64,000 bases of DNA. It comes from Metridium senile. Lineage: Eukaryota > Cnidaria > Anthozoa > Actiniaria > Metridiidae. The DNA lies in contig OX459103.1 in assembly GCA_949775045.1 (NCBI GenBank), positions 17,450,307 to 17,514,306 of the forward strand, written 5' to 3'. Below the pieces are notes generated by a model. That model ran no database searches, was not told where the DNA came from, and saw only the letters and a list, made by a program, of their open reading frames with translations. A program made the position numbers and the translations under genes. Below, in pieces: positions 11,398-40,544 of this stretch (position 1 is its first letter; every line of letters starts with the position of its first letter).

Positions 11398-12486
11398 GCA
11401 CATTTTTTACATTTTTTAAATAATTAGTATAATTATAAAACAAGCAGTATATAAATTTGCATATAAATAAGCAAATATAAATAACTTGCATATAATAAGC
11501 AGTATATAAATAGTATACAAACATGTCCCTGAGTATCTTGCTTTCCATATGCTGTATATCCACAAATTGTCCATCCGTTAAAAATTATGATTGCTTTTTA
11601 GAGCTGCCAAATCGCTGTTTATAACTTACGCGCGGGTTTGACATGAAAGGTCAACGTCACGCTCATTTCAGATCTTTATTGAAATGCTTACCTCTCTTCC
11701 TTTCTTGTTTAGAGATTGTTTCACACTCTTATATTTCGTTCAATTCCTTTCGTTTCCAATGTAAATGGGGATTGAAATAATACTTAGTTTGAAAAATTGT
11801 ACACGATTAGTGAAATAAAGTGGCCTTCATCAGTTGTTACATGAAAGAAAACTCCGCGCGCTGTTTTCTTCAAAAATTTGTACAAGATTACTTGCGTATA
11901 TATGATTAAAAAAAGATAGCTTTTGTACTTATTCTGCGTTTTTAGCTATTTGGATGTCGCATATGGCGACAAAATAGGGAGAACTATAATCAAACAAAAT
12001 CAAAATCATTTTAAAGTTAGCGAATAATTAATTATACGAGTAAAACCTTTTGTATGTGAAGGCTGACTATAATCTAAATGAGCTGTAGATGCTTACACGC
12101 CATACAGCAACCTCAACATATACAACCATTTCACTTAAATAACATTAACATTTGATAACGATAGTCGATATTTGTGTGAATAGTATAAATCATGTTGGTG
12201 AAGAGAGCTGAATAACTGAATTATATAATTTTTAAAACGATCATATAGGAAGCCGGAAATTGGCAAACAACTTCGTGTTTATGATATTTTTGAAAAAAAA
12301 TGTAAAACATTTGGGGTATTTCAGCTGTTTCAGCTCTTTCAGCTCTTTCAGCTGTTTCAGCTCTTTCAGCCGTTTCAGTTTCAGCTTTTTATCGCGACCC
12401 GTTGGGCAGACCGAGACAGATTGTCTGACACTCCAAACGCGTTAATTAACGAACGTCTGGAAATAGTAAATTTCGGCGCGCGGCAC

Positions 12487-12730
12487 GGTCAAGCGAAAAT
12501 CGCTGTAAAAGTTTCGAGTTTGCGCTTGTTTTGTCATGTAGTGTGCTCATTTCATTGAAGTGCAAACGTCTTCAAGTCAACTAAAATTCAGTTTGCCTCG
12601 CAAAACGATCTTTACAAAAGCCCCGACAAGTAAAATTTACTTGTGTTTACAGTTCCGATTGGTTGAGACGAGTAAATTTTTACCTGACATCTGTCAGATT
12701 TAGAGTCGGAAAGATTCCAGAACAGTTGCA
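12487..12730. repeat. Diverged direct copy of part of the right foldback arm
   Basis: This stretch resembles 13318-13565 in the same orientation (both run from a GTTTGCGCTTGTTTTG phrase to GGAAAGATTCCAGAACAG) with many differences. It indicates an older duplication inside the foldback element. Confidence 0.65.
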
Positions 12731-15076
12731 AGGTTTCAACGCGTGATCAGATAAAACGTATGAAGCGGGAAGGCGTACCATACTAGAAGACGAATTTGTA
12801 TGCAATCAGATTTATCTTTGCAAACAACAGAATATAGAAATTTTTTGTTAAACAAATGTTTTGAGATACGGGTATTCTGAACTTTCATGGTTATTTGACA
12901 TCTGCGAAGCAAAGGAGATTTCTCTAATTTTCTAGCAAAACGATAACATCATAACAGTTTTACTCCACAGTATGTTAATTTATACGTTTGTACATTTCGC
13001 AAATTTATGAAGTGAGCCAGAAAATAGTTATTAAAAATACTGGCTCGCTTTTAACAATTCTTTGATTGGAAATATTTGGTAGAAAAAACTTAAACATAAT
13101 GACTAATTCACTACAGATGTACTAGGTTCGATCTCAAAACACTTTTAGTAGACCCAAAAATAGATTTACAAATCAAAGATGACTAAAATAGGATTAGCAT
13201 TGCAATATTAAAATGTTTTTTTTTATAGAATAAAGTCAATAAAAAAGAAACACAAAAATAACGTAGAAATATATTTCATGCACAAAAGCGCTATCAGAAC
13301 GAAATTAATATTTGCGTCCCGACGATTAAAAGTTTCTAGTTTGCGCTTGTTTTGTGATGTAGTGTGCTCGTTTCATTGAAGTGCAAACTTCTTCAAGTCA
13401 ACTATAAAAATTCAGTTTGCCTCGCAAAACGATCTTGTCAAAAGCCCCGACAAGTAAAATTTACTTGTGTTTACAACTCCGATTGGCTGAGACGAGTAAA
13501 GTTTACTCATTAGTACATGACAGATCTGTCAGATTAGAGTCGGAAAGATTCCAGAACAGTTGCAAACGAATGCGTATTGAGAAAGCCCTCCGTACCGTAT
13601 TAAATACTGAAATACGTTCGTAAATAGCAAATGTAAAGATAAATATTCACTAACAGCATAAGAAAATAAAATGATTTTTTACAATAATTATTATTGACTT
13701 CGAGTTTAGCCTCCTTGTTACAATTATTCATAGAGTTTTGATTATAATGATCAGAATAAGACTTTCTAAACCCGCTACATGAGTGTCAAAAAACTTTTGA
13801 ATTGAAGTTGCTGTAAGATTAATGCGATAATTTCAAAGCATTTTTCACGATGACCAGTGTCTAAAGTTGCGTTAAGATATGTACAATGTACGCAAAGAAA
13901 CGTAGGTCACGTAGCGATGAACAACAATCAAAAGTGCTTGTAGCTCGAAAAGATTGAGTTTGACAACAAAAATAAATAGCCTTTCGTTCTAAAATTACAT
14001 TATAGTTGATGTACGTGTTGGCAGTATTTAGTAACGTGCAAAGAACAATGATCAGAACTATTAATCTGAACTGTCCCGAACGGTTTCATTCGGCTGGTCG
14101 TCTTGATTGTCGCGTGACAACTAAAAGTTCGAAATCTACCCGTACACAGTGATAAATTTATCTCTAGTTTGCACAAAAAAACGAATAGAACATTTTCACG
14201 TGGAAATAGTTTTACTTTTTGCGCGAATTAATAGAAAACTCACGAACATATGGCAGTATATAAAAAAACGAAAAATACAAAAAACAAGATGAGCCTAAGA
14301 ATATTTCATGCAAAAAAGCGCGGTTCCGCAATGTTGCGTGACCGACTGAAGACAGCAGAAATCGCAGTGGATTGCAATATACATCGAATAAAGTACCAAT
14401 TTCGTTTTAGTTCTTTACTATCAACACAGCCAGAACACTCTTTCTTTTCGATTTTAACGATTCTTTGATATTTCACGAACATATGTTTTACCCAGACAGT
14501 AAAGTTTACTGGAAGAATTAAAGTTTACTTGTTGATTTCGTTGTGATTGGTTGTTGACGAGCAAAGTTTACCGTGTCGAGTACCAGCTTAAAATACTCGA
14601 CTGTGATTGGTTGAGACAAACGGTAAAGTTTAACCTTTCGGGTAAACTCACACTCTCCATAGTGGTTTTTTCACCTCCATAGTCATTTTGGCCAGTGTTA
14701 AAGGAAGTTTTTAATGAGGCGTGCACACATATAGCGTGCAGCCTTGTTAAACAGAAATTATTTTGTTTTGGCGTTTTAAGTAAGTTGTGCGCATGCATAC
14801 AACTTTTTACCTAAGTCCTGTGGAGGATCACAATTAAAAATGACAATGTCTGATATATGCAGATAAGTGTATATATAAGAAAACACATTTTTGGACTTTA
14901 AGTCTTTTTAGAAATAATAAAAAGTTTCAATTTAAACTTTTTCCATAAAGTCGCAGATCTTGTTTAATCTGGTCTAAAACCACTGGCCTGCACATGGCTT
15001 GAAACATTTGAATAATCTATTGTGTGATTGAAGTTGGAATTTACCATATTTTTTACTATTATAATTTAGTTCATAC

Positions 15077-31953
<16,877 letters not shown>

Positions 31954-32068
31954 AGCTGTTACAAAATTTTTGAATGAATTATTTGTTTAAAGTGTAAAAT
32001 AGTGTTATTCAAATAGAGATGCAACATCATCAACACCAGCACCATCATCAACAAAATCATCATCACCC

Positions 32069-32241
32069 AGTGGCGGATCCAACTAGTGGGTGCAGGGGGT
32101 GCGCACCCTTCCCTGAGATGACCGTGTACCCTTACTTTTCCCTATTTTGTGTCTCCTTTGTGACCATTTTTGTATTATATGTACACACCCTCCTCAGGTG
32201 ACCTGTACCCCTCCCTGGAGAAGATCCTGGATCCGCTTCTG
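32069..32241. mobile_element. MITE with GGCGGATCCA / TGGATCCGC ends
   Basis: The ends read AGTGGCGGATCCAA and CTGGATCCGCTTCT, and the inside has complementary phrases such as GGGTGCGCACCC. Elements with such ends are, from memory, abundant in marine invertebrates. CAT/CAC-rich repeats flank it on both sides. Confidence 0.7.
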
Positions 32242-32993
32242 TCACCACCACTAACATCATTGTTGTCATCACAACCACTACCACCATCATCAACAGTTAC
32301 ACCTTACACAGTAAAACTTGTTTTTTCTTGTTTCTGCGATTTATTAGAATAAGAACCGATTAAAATAAAAAAACACACAATGCTCATAACTTCCATTTAA
32401 CCCTAAAATTGCAGATTCATTGGACTAATTAGCATGTTTTTATAAAAACTAGATAAAATAGATAAAACTTCTAGCAGCTACCTTAAAATAAAAAAAAAGA
32501 ATGAGCTCACAAAATAAAAAAAAAACATTAAGCAATGTTTTATAATACTATTATTTACTGACTATTAGAGCAAAAATACTACATGAAATAAAATTGCTTA
32601 TTCAGTGACTATAAGTCAAAGAAGTGTAATGAGGTATTGTTTCCTTTTGCGTTTGTTTCTGATTGAGTGATACTGACTAAATAGTCACTAAATAGAAACT
32701 ATTAGTTTATTAAATATTTTGGTTTTATTTCATGGTTTTGCTCTATCATCTGAAAGACAATAATAATTATTAAGAATATTGTTGTTTTGTGTGAGTTTTG
32801 TTTTTGTTTACACGCTCTATATTGGCTAAAAATAGTTTTCTATTTTAGGAAGCACATTACTCCAATTGCATCATGGATAAACGCATGGTCACTGTTCAGT
32901 GATTGGCTAGATAGGCTGCTCCTGATCATGCCATGTTTGAACGCTTTCAGTTGTACATTCTGGCCATAGTTAATATTAACTATGTTCTGGCAG
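32242..32993. other. Non-coding sequence, AT-rich
   Basis: Contains CAT/CCA-rich simple sequence at the left and nothing else that I recognise. It lies between the start of the minus-strand gene and the plus-strand exons below. Confidence 0.35.
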
Positions 32994-33535
32994 AGTTTTT
33001 ATCACTCTCCGTCTTTAGTTCATTGTTTAGAAAGGAGCTACAACATTCTGTTAAAAGGTAAGAGTTTTAAGTAGTTTTCTTTTGTCCAGTGGGCTTGTCA
33101 AATAAGTCTGAATAGGAGCAAGTTCACTTCTGTGACTGTCGTTTGCACAAGTGATTTTTCAAAGTTTTACTTTTAAATTCACACCATCCATAATTTATTT
33201 TTTATTTCCAAAACTTTCGAATTTGAACATCAATAAAATACTAAAACAAAATTGTATGATGAAGTTTATTTCATAACTGAACCTAACTAAAAACAACTCG
33301 AAACTGCTTGTTTTAGCGAAGTGAATTTGTTTTTTATTAGTTATTTAATCTATTACTTGGACGTTTTTGAAAATAAACTACTAATAATTTTTTTTTCCTT
33401 TTACGATTTCACAGAATAAGAAAGGACGCTGTTAAGTTCACCGAAAAAAGATTTCACAAAGCTCCAGTACACCTCAAAAAGAAAGATTTGGTTGGTTGGC
33501 TTTTAAGTGATAAAAAAGAACGTTTGATCATCTAG
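32994..33535 (+). CDS. Candidate terminal two exons of a plus-strand gene
   Basis: Exon 32994-33057 (acceptor TTCTGGCAG, donor AG|GTAAGA, phase 1 in, phase 2 out) joins 33415-33535 (acceptor GATTTCACAG) in frame and runs to TAG at 33533. The joined reading has a basic stretch on both sides of the junction (FRKELQHSVK, then IRKDAVKFTEKRFHK and HLKKKDLVGWLLSDKKERL). Splice sites are good and the frame is open for 40 codons in the second exon, unusual in this AT-rich DNA. I do not recognise the protein. Earlier exons were not identified. Confidence 0.4.
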
Positions 33536-34298
33536 GCGATGGGAATTGCCTTTAAACGGTAAGGAATGCGAAAACCAAGCAAGCATAAAAAAAAATCAAG
33601 TTGTGTTTTAGTCAACAAATTAGTTTATTATATAGTAATGTCTTACGAAACTATTAGCTAGCGAATTTACAGATAATAATCTGCGGTATATTATGTCAGC
33701 GGCAACACTTAGTTACAGCGTACCAGGTAACCGAGAAATAAAACAAGATATTTTTTTTATCTTTCTGTTTTTAAAACCATTCTAGAAGCAAGAGTCCGTT
33801 CGGCGCTTAAATGTTATAACTGATTTCTTCCCCATGATTAAAAATGAAAATTTATAAATGTATCATAGAAGTTCTTCATTCAAAAATGATCGATATTATT
33901 TTCATCGTGAACCATAGAGTCCTAACTATGCGTGAACTCGCCAATTTAGGCTAATATATCGCTAATATACTGACGTATTTTCTTTCGAAATTTGAGTAAA
34001 AGCTTGCAAAAATTCCTTCTAAAATACTTTTCATTCATAGCTTTGGGAATAATCAGCCTGTATATATCTGATATAAATTTGTGTTCATGGTGTAACTTTT
34101 TTGAAAAAGATGTTGCAGTTCATTGAACCGTACCACTTGCAAACGCAAAGAAAAATGATTTTTCTGAAAATATTGTTTGTATTTCAGTTTATCCTGTTGA
34201 TGATGTAATCACCAAGAACACGTATACTTTAAAAGAAGAAATCAAGATAATTTCATTGTCATTCAACTCATGTAAAACTTTATTTCAACAAGACTTAC
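33536..34298. other. Non-coding sequence
   Basis: No ORF, repeat or RNA is recognised. Confidence 0.35.
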
Positions 34299-34349
34299 TG
34301 TCCTCTTGGCAAACGCGCCAGTCTCACCGGTATCAAACTCAACCACGAC
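34299..34349 (-). CDS. 51-bp minus-strand exon candidate
   Basis: Between a TTCTCTTTTAG acceptor and an ACA|GTAAGT donor, 17 codons read VVVEFDTGETGAFAKRT in phase 0-0. It lies upstream of the SET/recombinase-like gene on the same strand and could be joined directly to the exon at 31307. It might be an upstream coding exon of that gene, an alternative start, or part of another gene. Confidence 0.4.
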
Positions 34350-35790
34350 CTAAAAGAGAAAATAACTTTAAATCATCAATTTTGAAACGTTAAGTTATCT
34401 TTCATCTCAGAAAATGGGTGAAAAATATTTGTTTCTTGCTACAGGCAAATACACATTATTTCTTTCATTTGACAAACTCACGTTTTCAGATTTGCACTCG
34501 TTGCATTGTGAAAAAAAAAATTGACAAACTCAAAGGAAAAATAAAAAAATAAAGGATTTCAGTGATATTGTGTGTGATGAATGATGCTTTCTTGTCAGTG
34601 CGTCATGTTTTGTTTTTGGCTTTGCTTTTTTAATGACGAGAAAGTTGTTATTTTTTACCTTTTGTTTTATCCTCTATCTCTAGTGATCTTCACTTCCCCT
34701 GTTCTGATCTGGAATACTTAATCCACTCTGACTATGAAAGGTTTTATTGAAGTTCCCGCCAAAAATCATTCGATTCCATTGGTTATTTTTCGCGCCAAAT
34801 AAAATGAGCTCAACCTGATTGGTTAACACGTTGGTAATGAGGTGTGAGAGGGAGGGGAAGGGATATTTTGTAACAACACGTGAACGAGGCTTCAGAAGTG
34901 TGAAGGTGATTTTATTGTATATATATCTATATATATTCAAAGATTGATTTTCATAATGACCGTGCTAGCTTAGTTCAAAATTAGACCATTTAGTTTAGTT
35001 GATAAAGAAGAAAAGAAAACAATGGGTTTAGTGTTTACTACTAACTATTAGTTTGCCTATCCTTTCACGGTCATATGGAAATAACTCTATCGGGTTTTAT
35101 AGTACATTAATTTGTAAAAAATAAATAAAAACATCAAAAAGGGGGAAAAACCGTCTGTGGAGAAAAAAAACATTTAATAACACTTGCAGGAATCGTAAAA
35201 ATATTGAAATCCATTTTATTTTTAATTTGTCTCAAATTCTCAATACAAATTGTCCTGAGTAAAACTCTTAACATGAAAATCACGTAAATGACTTTAGATG
35301 TTATTCCTTAAAACATTAAAATTTTATATCTAAACAGATTTTGGAAGCTTTGTACTGTATTTCTTAAAAAGCCATTTCAATGAGATTGGCAGCTTTGAGC
35401 AAAAGCCATTATATTTCAATGAGTTTGGCAGCTTTGAACTGTTTCTTAACATTCTTAAGTTTTGGACGCTCAGAGCTGTAAAAAGCCATTTTAATGAGTT
35501 TAAATGGAAACTAGCGATAATTAAATATATAGAATTAAAGTAGTTAAAATCGCGCCATCCAACACTTTTTAACATACACACTCTGTGAGGACCTTGGTCG
35601 AAACAGCGTTCTGTGAGGTTACAGTCCACCTTCGCGGGGTGTCTCAGTAAAAAAAATCATTAGCTCGTCAGATTATATATTATTTCAAAGATTTACACAT
35701 CATTTTAAAGCTAAATAACCATAGAATACGCCTGTGTAATTTGTTTTACCAAAATGTTCATGTATAAAGAGTTGTGATGCTTTAAACTCA
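34350..35790. other. Non-coding sequence with minor internal repeats
   Basis: Between about 35340 and 35500 a phrase like GCCATTTCAATGAGTTTGGC recurs three times in diverged form. Nothing else is recognised; the 86- and 99-codon frames here do not look like proteins. Confidence 0.35.
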
Positions 35791-35796
35791 AAACGA

Positions 35797-36117
35797 CCGT
35801 CTTTGTTTGAGCGAATTGATCTAAAAAAGTTCTCATTGTATTGTCGCCTTTTCTGCATAATGTCACATACGTGCCTTCAAAAACGTGCGAGGCTTTGTCA
35901 ATATTTCACTTTAATAGTTTAGATATAAATTAGAGTTGAAGCCGGAGATTCAATTATTTTTGTGAAATTCGAATCTTTTGATCATAAATCTGAAACTAAG
36001 CTGTTATTCGACAAACGCTCACACGTTTTGAATTTTGTTGAGTTGATAATGCTACATGGCATTTTTCAGGCTATTTGGTTGAAAACTTTTTTAGATCAAT
36101 TCGCTCAAAGTTGTGTT
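35797..36117. repeat. Inverted repeat, probable MITE
   Basis: GAGCGAATTGATCTAAAAAAG at about 35809 recurs inverted at about 36089-36109. The spacer has no coding sequence. Ends and target duplication were not resolved. Confidence 0.5.
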
Positions 36118-36628
36118 ATACGCATTAATGCACTAGTCAATTGAAACCCCCGACCCCCGACCCCCGGGACTAGCGGGGCACTGAACGGGGACGTGACGCG
36201 TTTTTAACGTGCTTTTACAGCAATATTGCACCGGGGGGTCGGGATTTTAACTAATTGTCTTCGCAGCGGGGCAGCGAGCGGGGATTTTAACGCTCGTTTG
36301 AATATGTAAGGGCCTGGAAACTAGAGGTCGGCCATCTTGGAAAATACCCAGAAAGCATTGGTATTCTAACATCGGTATTCTATAGGTGTGGATGATATTA
36401 ATATTCCGATCCTTTGCTAGAATGGAAAAACGAAAGGTGAGTCAACATGCGTACTTTTAATGAAAACAAATCACGAATGTTGAAGATTTTATCCATGATA
36501 TTTTGCCATTATTGATATATCTTACATTAATTTGTTTTGGTTAATTTTGTTTGTAGATGATCCTGAGAAATTTTGCCTCTGTAATCATGCAGCCGTTTGG
36601 ATTGCTGTGACAGCAAAGAGTGTGATAT

Positions 36629-36773
36629 ATAATGGTAATTGAACTAAGTGGAGTGCAATTTGGTCTGATATCAAACGCGCGATTACAAAATCACACGACC
36701 GCGTAGCGGGAGTGTGATTTGTAATTGCAAGTTTGATATCAGACCAAAATTGCACGACACGAAGTTCAATTAT
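36629..36773. mobile_element. Hairpin MITE
   Basis: GGTAATTGAACTAAGTGGAG and the inverted CACGAAGTTCAATTATC form arms that continue through TTTGATATCAGACC-type complementary blocks to a centre near ACCGCGTAGCGGG. It directly abuts the element starting at 36774. Confidence 0.65.
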
Positions 36774-37804
36774 CACTTTATTATATCCATTTTGATATCT
36801 AATAAAAAACATGAAAAAATTACTCGATTTTCTGTGCATTTTAGAGGTAATTCAGTGCAAAAACTATGTTAAACCCGACATAATTCAGTGCAGTGATAAC
36901 ACGATGCTGATTGGCTTAGAAACAATAGAAATGTTTTTTCAACCAATCAGAATAGAGTTTTCTTCACAACTGAAAATTCGTGACAAAAATCCAAGATGGT
37001 GGACATATGGCCAAAAACAGAGAAAAAACTGTTCAAAAACTATCAAAAAATGCTTATTACGAATAACAAAAGCTTCCTCATTGAAGAATGGGACTAAGAG
37101 TTTGTATGTGTGGAGTTTCAAGATTGCAAATAACCATTTTGAGAAGATTTTCCATCGATAATGATGTCGCCTTTCTCAGCCGTCGACCACGATAAAATTC
37201 ACTACACTTTCAAGATGAAATCAGATAAAATACTGACTTTTTTCTTCACATTAACCAGCAAAAGGTAATATTTTGTTTAATTGATAGTGGTGTCATTGTT
37301 CAATTTCGAGTAAAATGCTTTAATAAAGTGGAGTAAATCATCGTTTTTTCAGCAGAAACGGCAAAGTACAACTTTTCAAACTTTGTTTTTACCTCAAGTT
37401 TTTGACGTCTTTTGTACTAAAGAAAGCTTTATATGTTATAAACTAATATTTTTTGTTGTCCTTGATATTAAGATAAGTGTAATAATTGTTTTTCAAGAAG
37501 AAAATAAAATGATTTAGTACGGTATGCATTGACGATATTTCAGTTGTTTTGAGTGTTGTTGTCTCTTCTTTTCTTCAATTTGGGTTAATTTGCACTCATT
37601 TGTCTTTCACAGAGCTAAATTGCACCGTAATTACCTATACAAACTAAGTAAACTCTAAATCTGAGATAAACTTAGAGTATTTATTTTTACAAATGGTGCA
37701 ATAAATTCAAAAAATGATGCAATTCATGCTCATATCATAGCTGCTGAGAGCCAATCAGAGTACAGGATTGCTTGGTGATATCAAAATGGATATAATAAAA
37801 TGTG
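36774..37804. mobile_element. TIR element, related to 58.4-59.5 kb
   Basis: Ends with TTTATTATATCCATTTTGAT and its complement. Most of the interior recurs inverted at 58375-59533, where the order of blocks differs. It contains repeated ATTGGCT-type phrases. No conserved protein was recognised in its frames (36811-37161 plus and others). Confidence 0.65.
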
Positions 37805-38223
37805 GTATCATCTCTCCTGTGTGGGCCTCAGAGCTGCCCCTTAGGGAAAATGGCTTTGTCAAAAGTGCAAATAAAACCACTATTCATTAAGCAATATTTA
37901 CAAGCATTGTTCATTTTATACTTAAAATGACATTATGAAACCCAACTGACGCCCCTGAAAATATTGGACATTAAATATTTGTGAATCAGAATGGAACACA
38001 CAAAGATTAGCTATGCGTGGCACAGGAAATTGCAGTTGGAGTGAAATGTGTTTGTTTTGTTATTTACTACTAGACCAAAATAGCGGGGCCACAATAGCGG
38101 GGGCTTTAACAGTGAATGTGCCCCCGACTACCAGGGGAAATGTCTGATTTTAACACTACCCAAACGTTAAATTCCCCGGTATTTCCCGGGGGTCGGGGGG
38201 CGGGGGTTTCAATTGACTAGTGC

Positions 38224-39545
38224 ATAAACTCGAACAAAGTTATAAGGCTTTGAAGTTGTGTAAACATTGAGTCGCTAACCAACCAACTCCAAGGGTTTTT
38301 CCTCTCTCTCTTTGACATGTAAGCGATATTAAAGCGGGTTTTAAAGTAAAACTTTCAACATATATCCGAACTGTAAACAGTCTTGCACGTTGTGTATGCT
38401 AATTATAATAATTTGCCGTTTAAAGCTCCACAGGATTGAATCACGCAAAACTGCGATTAGGACGGATTAGGACACTTTCGTTGTTATATTTATTTGGCCA
38501 TAAAATACGTTTCGTTAAATATCTCGCTAAGGAAACTACATTTTCAAAAGATTTTGATTTTATTCGAAGGTTTATTCATCGACTAAAAAGTTCCTGAAAT
38601 AAAAAAAAATTGGCCAGATTATAGATAGGTCTGAAACTAGACTGTAACCTTAAACTTAATAATAATCGAGGAATTCCTTCAAAAACCGTTATCCATTGAT
38701 TGTAAAGGGATTGATTAATTGATGTTTACAACTACTAGGCCTTTTAATGAGAAGTCCTCTACTGGAGTTGAACCAGCACACCTTTTAAAAAGTGCCACCA
38801 AGCAGGACTTTTTTCAAAGGCCTTTACATTTGTTTACCATTATTTTGAAAATATTTATAGACCGAAAATTCATGTTTCAAACTGATGATTTTGATCTAAT
38901 ATATAGTTAGCTCTACCTCTTCTTTGTATTTTGTTTTGTTCTGAAAATATTTCTAGACCGAAAATGCACCATTCAAACTAATACAAAGTTGATGTAAAAT
39001 CTCTACAGTAACATAATTACTTAGTTTTGCAATAAAACAGAATCGTAAATAAAATTTTAGCAGTTTTTTAATAGTTGTGAAAAGTTTTACTTTTCAGTTT
39101 GTATTAAATTTTTATGGTTGTTATGTTTTAAATTGTTTTGTTTGGAAAAATATATGACATCAATATTTAGTTGTCAAACAAAAATGCATGGGTCAATCAA
39201 AATGTTTTACACAGCCGTATAAGACATGACTTGTGGGGTCCATAAGTATCGTTTCATTTGGTCCGTGCAGGAAATTTTTTTCAGCCCGCTGGCATGCGCA
39301 TGGAATTTATTTTATAGAAAAGCAAATATTTCAGTGGCGATTTTGGCTTGTAGGAATTGTTTTTGTGCAGGAATCGAAAGTCATTTTCAAAGTCATTTCC
39401 CCACCCCCTCCCCTTCAAAAATTAAATGGTCGGCCCCTAAAGAGAATGTTTCCATGGTGATTAGCTGACATCAGCGATTCCTCGGCTGTCATGATCATAA
39501 GAGCGCCTCGTGGCTTTACGACATGAATGTTGAAGGTGGTTTACA
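38224..39545. other. Non-coding sequence
   Basis: AT-rich; nothing recognised apart from a C-rich patch near 39400. Confidence 0.35.
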
Positions 39546-40544
39546 ATGAGCGACAAAAATCACCGAAAATCATGGATTACGGACTTCTACATTTTGTTGT
39601 AAGTATCGAAAGAGTTTTTATTGTTTAATCATTGTTAATGTTATGGCAAAAAGTATTCAAATGCAACGGTTTGGTTGCATGTTTTTACAATGACTTCTCA
39701 GCATTTATAAGTATATAAGTTAAATAGCGAAGCGTGTTGTTTCAATGCATTGTAATTTATAATACTTATTATTTTAAATCCGTAGGCTTATACCTTTAAT
39801 AAGTTCTAGTATTAAAGATAGAACAGATCTAAATACTTGGGGTGTAGAATAGAGGTAAGAATAATCCGATCTTTGTCTCGATCTCCGTGTGTTTTTGTTT
39901 TATTTGGATTTGAATGGTGCATTTTAAACTCTCTCTATACGTTGATCTGTAGAGAAATTCATATTTTTCTGTCTTTTTTAACTAAAAAAAAAATAAACTT
40001 TGATTCCGCGTGGCTCAAAACTGATCTGAAAAGAAAAATGTCACATAAAATTAGAGACCTTTATAGCTAGATGTTAAGCTCGAGTTAAGTCTCATGGCAA
40101 TAATATGTCAATAATATGTCAAATCATGGATAATAAAAACACTTATTACCATGGTCAAATTAAAGATATCGAATATAAGCTGAATATCGGCGCAGATTTG
40201 AACAGTATGCTGAATAAGTGAGTATAATAGGTTATTCTCTGCCTGCATATTTAAAGGGTTCCGTGTCTTTTAAGTTATATTGATCAGTATTTTCAATCTT
40301 AAGTTGATAAAAATTAAATAAATCATATTTTTGGCCAATATTGTGCAATGCGTGACCCCTTCACCTATAAAGCGGCGAGTTTTTTGAATTCGCGCTACTT
40401 GAATGATTCAATGAATTGGAAATATAATTTCGTTATGTTTAATTTCTAGGATCCTGGTATTTGAGAATATTCTTTCATGCACAGGTGGTGGTGTACATTG
40501 TCAAGATGGACTACAAGCAAACTGCTCACAAAGGACAACGAAAT
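39546..40544 (+). CDS. Candidate start of a secreted-protein gene (two exons)
   Basis: Exon 39546-39598 begins with ATG and ends at TT|GTAAGT in phase 2; exon 40450-40544 has a AATTTCTAG acceptor and a T|GTAAGT donor and takes up phase 2. Joined, the reading begins MSDKNHRKSWITDFYILL and continues ILVFENILSCTGGG and then Cys-containing sequence. That is a basic start, a hydrophobic run and a small-residue region, as in a signal peptide. The next exon, which must start in phase 1, was not found. An alternative frame of the second exon is also open, so this is tentative. Confidence 0.35.

Larger units (their letters stand above)
9289..14699. mobile_element. 5.4-kb foldback element with about 1.8-kb arms
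   Basis: The left arm (9289-11106) and right arm (12886-14699) are nearly perfect inverted copies: the same reading frames appear at 10365-10571 (minus) and 13417-13623 (plus), and at 9520-9738 (minus) and 14250-14468 (plus). Outer tips read AACACTGGCC, flanked by AAAG on both sides (9285-9288, 14700-14703), a candidate 4-bp target duplication. The 1.8-kb middle holds smaller inverted repeats but no recognisable transposase. It lies within what I infer to be an intron of the large minus-strand gene. Confidence 0.85.
36131..38223. mobile_element. 2.1-kb element with C-rich terminal inverted repeats
   Basis: The ends read TGCACTAGTCAATTGAAACC followed by runs of C separated by GA, and the exact complement at 38184-38223. 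TGCA could be a target duplication, but as it is its own complement this cannot be told from the TIR. Within it lie a hairpin (36629-36773) and a second TIR element (36774-37804), so it is a nest. No transposase was recognised. Confidence 0.75.

Noticed and set aside
10365..14468. Identical 68- and 72-codon frames in both foldback arms
   Set aside because: Identity follows from the inverted repeat; sequences have no resemblance to transposases or other proteins.
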